NCBI GenBank assembly: GCA_964035545.1
Contig: OZ037769.1
Location: forward strand, 2,511,001-2,575,000
Source: Bugula neritina
Taxonomy: Eukaryota > Bryozoa > Gymnolaemata > Cheilostomatida > Bugulidae
Direction of reading: 5' to 3'
Length of the DNA: 64,000 bases
A program made the position numbers and the translations under genes. The notes under the pieces were generated by a model. It saw only the letters and a program-made list of their open reading frames with translations. It was not told the origin of the DNA and made no database searches. Positions 52,001 through 61,700 of the stretch are shown one piece after another (the first letter of the stretch is position 1; every line of letters starts with the position of its first letter).

Positions 52001-55000
52001 GGTTTTGTATAAACATTTATAACATTACAATAGAATAACCACTGAGCAGTATGTAACCAAATGGTATGTGTATAAGCAACAGAATAGTTGATACATTACA
52101 ATTACAATAAGCTTGTTGACTGTAATACAAGTTTATAATACATAATAATACAGCACGAAATGTATTTGGACCGCCATGTCATGTGAACAAGTATGGTCAA
52201 GTAGAAGCAATGAAATCTAACATAAACTAACGCAAGTTTACAAGACATAACAAACAACACATATGTAGAGCATCTAGTAACAAGTACCTTGACACCGTTG
52301 TCAACAGGTTCCTGCCAGATTATATACTGTTTGTTCAACTTCTGCACAATGTCAGTCACTCTGGAGATGTAGTACGACTCCAGCCCGGCGTAGTCCGCAA
52401 TTCCCGCCTTCACCATGAAGGCCTTGATATCCGGATTTGATTGCCTGCACACACCACCGCAGTAAGAGTTAGAATAGTTGCTCATAGTTTCTACTCCATA
52501 TTCAAACTGATTACCAAGAAACTACACCATTAACAGCTAACAGCCACAGAACACACAGCGACTGTCCCTATAGCCCAACTTATAGCCCTATGCAAACTCA
52601 CCAGCAGGTGAAACTGACTTCGTCACCTCCCAGGTGCAGGTACTGATCCGGGAACACCTGACCTACTTCGCTGAACAACTTCTCAATAAACTCGTAGGTG
52701 GAGTTCTTAGATGGGTCGATGGGGCCGAAAGTACCATCGGGCTTTCCGTCAGAGCCATAGCATGGAGTGAGTAGGCCAGGCTGGCCCGGGCCCCAGGCGA
52801 GTGTGTGACCTGCAAGAAAATGGTGCCATAGTTAAACCGGCATAGATAAGACTCAGACTGGGTTGATAAGAGTGTCTAGGGCCCTGAATATTAGATATAG
52901 TGGTGAGTTTTATTACCCTTCACATAACTGTGATAGCTTTTCAATGTACAATGTAATCAGGTCCACATATTCAGTTGCTAAATTGTTGATTAAATTAGTT
53001 TATATGATATTCTATATTCCTATTTGTATAATACTCTATACAGTGTAATATAGTAATATATATAACATTCTATACAGTGTAATTTAGTAACATATATCAT
53101 ATTTTATACAGTGTAATATAGTAAACGTATAATATTCTATACAACTATTTGCTTGACACCCAAGTAGACAGAAGTCAACAAGCACTGACTCAGAGTGTCA
53201 ACAAGTACTGACTCTGTGTGTCAACAAGCACTGACTCAGAGTGTCAACAAGTACTGACTCTGTGTGTCAACAAGCATTGACTCTGTATGTCAACAAGCAC
53301 TTGCTCAGAGTGTCAACAAGCACTGATTCAGAGTGTCAACAAGCACTGATTCAGAGTGTCAACAAGCACTGATTCAGAGTGTCAACAAGTACTGACTTAG
53401 TGTGTCAACAAGCACTGACTCAGAGTGTCAACAAGCATTACCTGGCGTGTCAAACTCGGCTACCACCCTGATGCCCCTCTGCCTGGCGTACTCTATGACA
53501 TCAGCAACGTCCTCCGGGCTGTAGATGTGAGTTTGAGGATTGTAGGCGCCCTTCTGACTGAGATCTGGGTACACTCTGCTCTGGTAGGGGAATGACTGGG
53601 AGTCAACAATATGCCAGTGAAGCACATTGTACTTGGCCATCGACAGCGCTGACTGTAAAGTGATCAAAACTCTACATTTCAGAAATCACAGCAGGAAAAC
53701 CAAGTTGTTTTAGTTACAGCAGGAGGCTAACACTGTAATACATGAGCAGTAACAGAGTCTAAACTCTACACAATGGTATGGCTCTGTGTCTAGATTTTAT
53801 TGTTTATTTTGTGAGAGATGCTCAACATGTAAACATAATGACAACTTTGCAGGGATATACTGGTAACAAAAAGAGACAAGTTTTAATCAATAAAAACATG
53901 TTGATAAAGGGAAAGGATGTGAGGGCCCACATAACATCAGCAATATAATTTAGAAAACTCTGCTAAACTTGTGGGAATGACTTGTACATTTGGATGATCA
54001 AAGAACCATTTGGAAAATCTGAAAACTATAATTTGTTATTTTGCCCTTTACTGTTTGTCCCTATATTTTTAGCTACAACAATTAGTTGTTGTTTAAACTG
54101 CATTTCAAAAATGACACAATATTGTGAGAATAGTGGAGAATAAAAATTTGTCTCTTGTAAAGTTTTGACAAACTAAATTGTTATGCAGATAAAACTCTCG
54201 ATTCACCAGGGAAATGTAGATTAAATGACAAATACTTTAAAAACAATCACTGTGAAATTATCCCACCATCATGCAGATATTTTGGTAGGTTGAACTGATA
54301 GCTAGCTACCCTGAACTTGGCTAAAAATAAACTACAGATCTGATGATATGCTATATACAAATGGGTGGGTTGTCATGTGATCTACAAATTACATACTTGC
54401 CAGTGTATAACATCATGTTTATAACACATTAGATTAGGAATAACTGTAATTCATTGTGCAAAACTTAGCAACTGGCAAACGACTGGCATTAACTTAGACA
54501 CACTTTGTGTCTCCTCTTCTTTTAGATGAAGTGAGGGGCGACATTCAACCCCCCCTCCCCGCTGATCAAAAGATAGCGTCTCTCAGACACAGGGGAGGAC
54601 AACTGGCTATGAGATGTTTCAGTGAAGGTATAAATTATAATATTAGTACAACTATTCGTCAACTTCACACTAATAAATGTGATTTCAACAAGTTGTATAA
54701 TTGTTTAAATTCCGTCACATTATATTATAGTCTAAATACAAATGAAAATGCAGAACATGCCAGCTAGCCAGAGACAATAAACAAGAGTTGGTCGTACTTA
54801 CAGGTAAGTATACGGAGGTTTATAAACACTTACGACAAACTGGAGTAGAATATTCTTCTCTACGTAATGTCTGGATGTGTCAACCAGAAAACCTCGGTGA
54901 GGAAATCTCGGTCCATCTTCAATCATGGTCTCATTGACGTACCACTGAAAGAGACATATTAGTAACATACACTGTAGAAGCTGTAGTAACTGTACTATCT

Positions 55001-57558
55001 GTAGTAACTGTAACACTGTATTAGCTGTAGCAACTGTAACACTGTACTAGCTGTAGTAACTGTAACACTGTACTAGCTGTAGTAGCTGTAACACTGTACT
55101 AGCTGTAGTAACTGTAACACTGTACTAGCTGTAGTAGCTGTAACACTGTACTAGCTGTAGTAACTGTAACACTGTACTAGCTGTAGTAACTGTAACACTG
55201 TACTGGCTGTAGTAAATACACTAGCTGTAGTAACTGTAACACTGTACTAGCTGTAGTAACTGTAACACTGTACTAGCTGTAGTAACTGTAACACTGTACT
55301 GGCTGTAGTAAATACACTAGCTGTAGTAACTGTAACACTGTACTGGCTGTAGTAAATACACTAGCTGTAGTAACTGTAACACTGTACTAGCTGTAGTAAC
55401 TGTAACACTGTACTAGCTGTAGTAACTGTAACACTGTACTGGCTGTAGTAAATACACTAGCTGTAGTAACTGTAACACTGTACTAGCTGTAGTAACTGTA
55501 ACACTGTACTAGCTGTAGTAACTGTAACACTGTACTAGCTGTAGTAGCTGTAACACTGTACTAGCTGTAGTAACTGTAACACTGTACTAGCTGTAGTAAC
55601 TGTAACACTGTACTAGCTGTAGTAGCTGTAACACTGTACTAGCTGTAGTAACTGTAACACTGTACTGGCTGTAGTAAATACACTAGCTGTAGTAACTGTA
55701 ACACTGTACTAGCTGTAGTAACTGTAACACTGTACTAGCTGTAGTAACTGTAACACTGTACTAGCTGTAGTAACTGTAACACTGTACTAGCTGTAGTAAA
55801 TACACTAGCTGTAGTAACTGTAACACTGTACTAGCTGTAGTAACTGTAACACTGTACTAGCTGTAGTAACTACACTAGCTGTAGTAACTGTAACACTGTA
55901 CTAGCTGTAGTAACTGTAACACTATACTAGCTGTAGTAAATACACTAGCTGTAGTAACTGTAACACTGTACTAGCTGTAGTAACTGTAACACTGTACTAG
56001 CTGTAGTAACTGTAACACTATACTAGCTGTAGTAACTGTAACACTGTACTAGCTGTAGTAACTACACTAGCTGTAGTAACTGTAACACTGTACTAGCTGT
56101 AGTAACTGTAACACAACGTCACTGTACCATCTGGCCGCTGCCGCTGCTGTACACGAGCTGACTGAAAGTCTCTAAGCCGCGAAGGGCACCCCACAGGGTT
56201 TTAGCTTCTAGTTTAGCTCCGGCTGATGAAATGTTCAGCGTATCTACAATATTCAATGCTTTACAGAAAGTTCAAAAAATGGAATTGCAGACATTTAGCA
56301 TTATAAAAATACCAAGTTGCTGGCGTTTTTCTTGCAATGAGGTAAAAAGATGAAACGTGTAGAGGTGTGTTTCAAAACACACAAAATTCCACGTTTAAAA
56401 AGCTATAACTATCTCTGGGCTAAATCAAGAACAATTGTGGACCAGTTATTAAAAATATCGACAAAATAATATTGCAACTTAACTGTAATGTCTGCAAAAC
56501 TGCAGTCTTTGTGAAAAAGAAATTTACAAAAAGAAAACTTACAGTCTTCATTCATCCCAAAAGCAGGCATTGGTTTGCCAGAACAGCTAGTCTCAACATT
56601 TACATATAGAGCTGTTATGTCTCCATTCCTGTTCCAAATTCCATATTTCTGCCTGTAGGCTTTAGACCAAGAGTAATCCTGAGGTATTACAACAAAAGTT
56701 AATTTCAGTTTTAATCTCAAGTTAAACAAATTTTCCATAGCAACATACAACGACAATCATGATCATAATCAAAGGCAACACTCTTGGTTGATAGGCACAT
56801 AATTAAAATCCAAATTTATGCTGGAAAATTAAATACACCGAACTCCAAACAAACAGTCTAAGTCTTTACCCACAGCCTCACTCCTCGAAAACTTAAAACT
56901 AAAGTCAAACTGAAAAAATCAATTGTAAGGCAAAATTGGTTATACTAATAGTATTAGTAATACTATAACAGTATAAGTATAACTGTAAGTATAGAATACA
57001 GTTAATGCTATCACTGTGATTAATCATTAACTTTAAGTCAAAACGAGTGACTTATCACTAAAACTAAAAGTAAATCAAACTGATTAAATTTAATTAACTT
57101 CAAGTAATCTAAATCTAATCATAATCGCTTTATCATAATGACAATCACTATGATAATGAGTAACTGTAATCAATATGAATATGAATATCAATACCTAATA
57201 CTAATAGTAATACTAATAGTAATAGTAATTGTCAATAACTTACCTTCTCATACTTATTGAAACTTTCGCTGGGTGTATCAAATAAAATCTTATAGTAGCG
57301 TTCAAAAGCCGCAGTTAAATCATCACAGCTACTGCCAGTTGACCAAAAAACGAAACCGGAGCTTTGAACATTCAAAACTGAATTACTAGTTTTCCAAACT
57401 TTCGGTAGAGGTGTTGGTAATCCTTCTTTTACTGCAGGAGTGTCAAATGGGAAGGCATTTACAGATTTGGGAAAGTATCGATTGTCAAACTGAAATTTAT
57501 GATCTAAACTAAAGGCAAATGCTAAATAGCAAAACAAAAAAATGATTGAGCTCTTCAT
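49059..57558 (-). CDS. HEXB: Beta-N-acetylhexosaminidase, lysosomal GH20 (HEXA/HEXB-like), complete, with alternative exon pair
   Basis: Removes terminal beta-GlcNAc/GalNAc from glycans and glycolipids in lysosomes. Exons: 57244-57558, 56543-56678, 56128-56243, 54834-54944, 53442-53652, 52602-52809, 52288-52444, then 50585-50752 (A) or 50362-50535 (B), 49558-49763, 49059-49134. With one of A/B the product is 567 or 569 residues (human HEXB 556). [17 protein letters not shown] is a signal peptide. The GH20 N-terminal domain follows, with [15 protein letters not shown]. Then [14 protein letters not shown] (R214, substrate-binding), [29 protein letters not shown], and HLGGDEV with the catalytic Asp359-Glu360. 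WYLN and YGENW line the pocket in A or B, and [12 protein letters not shown] completes it. The protein ends in a short Pro-rich tail. The SQSFPYQS wording is nearer HEXB than HEXA. Phases agree throughout. Confidence 0.95.
49858..50097. repeat. 21-bp minisatellite in a hexosaminidase intron
   Basis: Eleven copies of GTATGACTATTACTATGTACT with substitutions, between exon 49558-49763 and exon B. Open frames on both strands (YDYYYVL, HSNSHTV) are artefacts of the 21-bp period. Confidence 0.95.
50362..50535 (-). CDS. HEXB: Hexosaminidase alternative exon B (58 codons)
   Basis: Homologous to exon A next to it and in the same 0-0 phase. It keeps the pocket motifs [14 protein letters not shown] and QYYQCDPQ, and differs mainly in the middle ([20 protein letters not shown]). 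Acceptor TTGCAG, donor GTATAT. It would join to 49558-49763 downstream and either to 52288-52444 or, less likely, to exon A upstream. Confidence 0.93.
50585..50752 (-). CDS. HEXB: Hexosaminidase alternative exon A (56 codons)
   Basis: Tandem paralogue of exon B. It encodes [20 protein letters not shown], then [16 protein letters not shown] and YYACDPQ, which correspond to one segment in human HEXA/HEXB. Only 49 nt (50536-50584) separate it from exon B. Both exons together would put the same barrel segment in twice. Confidence 0.93.
51270..51381. repeat. 18-bp GCTAAAGCTAGTAGGTGT repeat, left part
   Basis: About six copies of a unit close to GTGGCTAAAGCTAGTAGG. The same repeat resumes at 51712-51765, so the MITE in between was inserted into this array. 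Confidence 0.9.
51382..51711. mobile_element. 330-bp MITE with 71-bp terminal inverted repeats, TAA target duplication
   Basis: The ends are GCCTAGGGCCACACAGTGCG on the left and its near-perfect reverse complement on the right. The inverted repeats run 71 bp with five mismatches, up to TGTCCACTGTA. TAA flanks both ends (51379-51381 and 51712-51714). There is no internal coding frame. A 3-bp TWA target duplication fits the PIF/Harbinger superfamily, but I do not recognise the family. It lies in a hexosaminidase intron (50753-52287). Confidence 0.9.
51712..51770. repeat. 18-bp GCTAAAGCTAGTAGGTGT repeat, right part
   Basis: Three further copies of the unit at 51270-51381, on the other side of the inserted MITE. 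Confidence 0.85.
53152..53437. repeat. 23-bp minisatellite at the hexosaminidase exon-5 donor
   Basis: About twelve copies of GTGTCAACAAGCACTGACTC plus AGA. On the minus strand the array begins about four nt after the donor at 53441 (GTAATGCTTGTTGACAC), so its first unit abuts the splice site. Confidence 0.95.
54526..54627 (+). other. Candidate orphan exon on the opposite strand of a hexosaminidase intron
   Basis: A 102-nt open, relatively GC-rich segment with a pyrimidine-rich acceptor (CTCTTCTTTTAG) on its left and GAAG/GTATAA on its right. Read in phase 1-1 it gives [20 protein letters not shown] followed by [14 protein letters not shown]. No family is recognised and no partner exon was found on the plus strand nearby. 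It may belong to a nested gene, be a remnant of a pseudogene or transposon, or be chance. Confidence 0.3.
54968..56115. repeat. 26-bp satellite starting at the hexosaminidase exon-3 donor
   Basis: More than 40 copies of CTGTAGTAACTGTAACACTG plus TACTAG, mixed with shorter 18-bp variants (CTGTAGTAAATACACTAG). On the minus strand every unit contains GTACAGTGTTACAGTTAC; the intron itself starts GTACAGTG (donor G at 56127), followed by an 8-nt insertion and then the same sequence. The array therefore appears to have grown from the intron 5' end. It fills nearly all of intron 54945-56127. Confidence 0.95.
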
Positions 57559-58179
57559 TTTTCATCAAAAACAGCAAAATTCGATATAAACATTAGTTAG
57601 AGAATGCCAATAACTTGCAACATGAAGATTGAGCGCAACAGCCAAATACAGATTAACGCAAAATGGATAAAATGTGATGTAGTAAGAGATGATCACATGA
57701 TTGGCTAAATATTTTATGGGTGTGTCCCGCAACACAAATAATATTAGATCACAATTTGTTATTGCCAATGATAATGAATAATCAATTCCTTGCCACCTGT
57801 CCTAACCAATGTGAAAATTGGAGCATAATAAATTAATCTACAATCTAAACAGATTTAATTCTTGAATTCACAACTACTCAAAACTCTAGCTTAGGACAAG
57901 GCAAGCCTTAGGATTATCTGTCCCATATTCAATTAGTCAACTAAGAGTTTTTCACTAAACAACTGCATAGTAGTTATGTATAGTGATACATCAGACACTT
58001 TGAATACTTAGCATTTTAGTCAGCATTGTAGCACCTAATGACCAAAAATTTATGCTTTATTCAATTGCAGCCTAAGCCTTATAACTGGTCCACACTTTCT
58101 ATTTCCTTTACTTATATGCATATGGATACTATAAATAAGTATTAGGTTGTATAGTCGGATGCTTTTCATGACACAACTA

Positions 58180-58255
58180 GTGGCAAGGACTCGAACACAT
58201 GACCTGTGTGTGACACTAGGTCAGTATTCTAACTACTAGGCCAATGCTGTTCCCT
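58180..58255 (-). mobile_element. tRNA-derived SINE-type head
   Basis: On the minus strand it reads TTGGCCTAGTAGTTAGAATA (A-box-like), then after about 30 nt TGTTCGAGTCC (B-box). The flanks do not pair as an acceptor stem, so it is not an intact tRNA gene. Confidence 0.55.
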
Positions 58256-58298
58256 ATTTCTTTGTTTTAATTAAATGCACCACAATAATTACACATAT

Positions 58299-58512
58299 TT
58301 TTATATGACTGCAATGTAGGGGTGACATGCACTTAGTCAAAATATATTCGTAATACACAAACTTTATTTATATCAATCACAACAATCAACAGATATGCGT
58401 ACATTTTTATATGACTGCAATGTAGGGGTGACATGCACTTAGTCAAAATATATTCGTAATACACAAACTTTATTTATATCAATCACAACAATCAACAGAT
58501 ATGCGTACAGCA
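58299..58512. repeat. 106-bp tandem duplication
   Basis: Two essentially identical 106-bp copies (ATATGACTGCAATGTAGGGG starts both, at about 58303 and 58409). They lie in the presumed 3' UTR or flank of the CCP gene. Confidence 0.93.
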
Positions 58513-58724
58513 CACAGCAAGTAAAGTGATATATAGACTTAAAACATTAACAACTTACTTTTAAAAAAAACAGAATAATATGGGAACATCTTGACAACTC
58601 AATATAATATATTATACAATTGATTGTAAAGACAGAGTGCTAAAGACAATACAGAGTATCTACGTAGAGCATGTCGGAGTCATCCTAACTGTCTCCACTG
58701 TACAGAAATCTTTAGATAATGAAG

Positions 58725-61700
58725 TTAATTGGTTATCTCCCATGTGCCAAAGCTTTGTCCATCAGCTGAAGGTGTAAATCATGCATTAAATTATATTGAA
58801 ACTCATAACTAAATATATAAGGATTATAACATTTATTTTATATATTTTCAACTACAGTATATACTGATAACTGATTTATATATAATATATATTTAATATA
58901 ATATTGTAATAATTATACTTGTAAAATTGCAACAAAACAAATTAAATACATAATGACTGTTCGCTTAGTCTAAAATAATATATTTGAGAATAATCCGCAG
59001 TAAACGTGCCATGTTATAATTTCATAGACGTATTACATGTTCCTGTTACTGTTGTTAGGATCCTGTGATATTAGTGGTGAAGTGGTTAGCACGCTAGTTT
59101 CGCAAACCAGAGGTCCCAGGTCGAAATCCCAGTAGGGGCAAAAGTTTTACAGCTACAATATAATTTCATAGACATCTTATATGTACTTTCAGAACATACA
59201 ATTTGTAATCATTACTTACTGATACAAGTGAGATTTCCTTTGAGGGAAGACAAATCCCATTCAAATCTGACGAACTTCATAGTGACATTGGGAAAGAAAG
59301 GCAATGTACTAAGATCGTCGGGCTCTCCGAGAGTCGTGGCTATTGGCTGCCATGTTTTGTTATTGGGTACTTCTTCCCAAACCGTTTTGCATCTTAGAAC
59401 TTCATACACTTTAAGATAACATACATGGCAGTGTCTACATGATATGTAGTAGTGTTGAGGTGAAGCCAATGACTATCGTAGAAAATTCTAGAACCTAAAG
59501 TAGCTGTGTCCTTACAACTCTCTAAATTCCACTCAAACGACAAGAAAACTTAAAAACTTTAAAAAACAAATTCAAATAAGAAAGACAACTAAGTTGAACA
59601 ATTTAAAATTTAAAAATGTTATTGTCTTTAAAATTTATATGAATGAAACATGCAAAGATTATAATAAATGTATAAATAGTATAATATAATATAATATACG
59701 AGTAATTATAGTAATATATGTGGTACTTATCTATGTTATTATTACACAGAATATTTGTCACGTAACGTAAGGTTATAGTGAAGACACAGCTATAATAAAC
59801 TTACACGCATCACTTTCCAAATACCCCCTAGCACACGTAGCTACAGCAACTTCAAGGTCATTGAACATGTCTCTTTGAGGGAGAAGATAGATTTCAGTGT
59901 ACTTAGATGTGATCTCAGTGGCTTTACATCCATCAATAGCTGTAATAGCAATCAGTGATTTTGGGTAAAGTCAATATTCTTGCAATGATACAACTATATA
60001 TTGTATATATATCAACTGATGTCAACATTTTGAAGATATCAATGTGAATTAACTTTACCTTTGCACTTATATAGATGCAAGTTAAGCCACCGTTTACTTC
60101 CATGGTGGCATTGAGAAATAGCAGGCGGGGAAAGTCCATCCCGGACAGGAAATAGATGATAGCCTTCTTCACAGGAAATACCCATGAGAGCGTAATCTGT
60201 ATAGTATGTTACTTCCTGAATGGCGTGTGGGAGTGTTGGTGTTGGACCACAGTCGACTGAAATTAAACATAGCTCGATGTGAGGGAAACACAAATTCTTT
60301 CACACACAAATTTGTCAATAAAATCTAAATACAACGGTTGGCAGATTTATTAAACTGTATTATACAACGTTATTCTAAATAAACTAAATAAATTAATAAG
60401 ATATAAACTAAAGTGATAAAATATGTTTCAGAGGTGATGCTAGCACACCTAAGCTGATTGGTGTTGCACAATAATTGTGTGAAATAAATTTTATTGACTT
60501 GACTGAAACTTTTTAGAAAACTGTATCTAGTTATGAGTCAAGCAAGCCTCACCATGACAGGGTTTAGTAGGGGTCCAGGTGTTGTTTGGTCCATTACAGG
60601 TGGCTTCAGGCAAGCTCCCATCATCTGATAAACCGAGACATGAATTAAGGCTAACAAAACTGTTCAAATTCCTATATGCATGTCAATATGAATTGCTGGC
60701 ACCAATTGTGATAATAAATTGCAATTCTAAACCAAGAAAAAGTTTATTATCAAAAGTTTAAAAAACTCAGAAATTAATTTTACTGCTAAACCCTTTATTT
60801 CAAACTCACCAGACATATTAGTAGAAAAGCAAGAGTTTTGTTTAAGCAGGGATGCCTTAATTAACTATGAGAGCCAGCGTTGCTACGGTTACAAACTTTA
60901 CTATAGCTACTGGCGTTACTATGGCTACAAGTATTACTATAGCTACCGGTGTCCCAAAGGTTACCAGCGTTGCTATGGTTACTGTATATACCAAGAATGC
61001 TCACTCTTCTTACCTCTTACATATCCTGGTTTACAAACACACGTCACGACAAACTCATCAAGGAAATTCCATTCACCTCGGCCAAACCTTCTGCTTGTTT
61101 CACAATCTATTCCACCAGACACGTTCACTGGTTGTGAGCAACCTCTGTCTGCAACATTACATCATAAATTCATGTGAGTTTATAGTCAACACCCCTGCGA
61201 AAACCTCTTGATGAAAAGGTTGTTTTTTTATAAATTTGATAAGAAGTTCTTCAATATTATGGCAAAGGAGAAACTATAACTGAATGCTCTTCCTAATATC
61301 ACCAATAGCTTTTGTGGGGGTTTGAGCCCATGACTTCATGCTTACTAGGCAAACGCTCTAACCCCTAGACCACGGCTGCTCTCCGCTATAGTAAAATAAT
61401 AAAAACTAATATGAAAGAATAAAAAAATAATAGAGATTAAAAACCCTCACCACATGCTGGAGGTGGATACCAAATGCCAGACACAACAGCCAACTCTAAC
61501 TTATCCGCATCAGTTGCTAAGGTTGTTGCGTTTTCAGGTACAACACACTGAGATAGCGGCTTGAATCCAGTTTCACTCTGAGAACAGTTGAGAAACGTGA
61601 TCATGCCTAGCTTACAGTCGCCATCTTCGGCACAGCGTCTTTCGTAGTACGGGTATGCGATGTCCAAGACTGACCCGGTTCTGGTGTCATTTCTTGGGCA

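Larger units (their letters stand above)
57559..58724. other. Hexosaminidase upstream region and CCP-gene 3' flank
   Basis: No coding exon. It should contain the hexosaminidase promoter and the 3' UTR of the CCP gene. It holds a tRNA-like SINE head (58180-58255) and a 106-bp tandem duplication that includes a minus-strand AATAAA in each copy (58373-58378 in the first). Confidence 0.5.

Noticed and set aside
59070-59140. Functional tRNA gene
   Set aside because: A- and B-box-like motifs are present but the T stem and acceptor stem do not pair; better explained as a SINE or tRNA relic.
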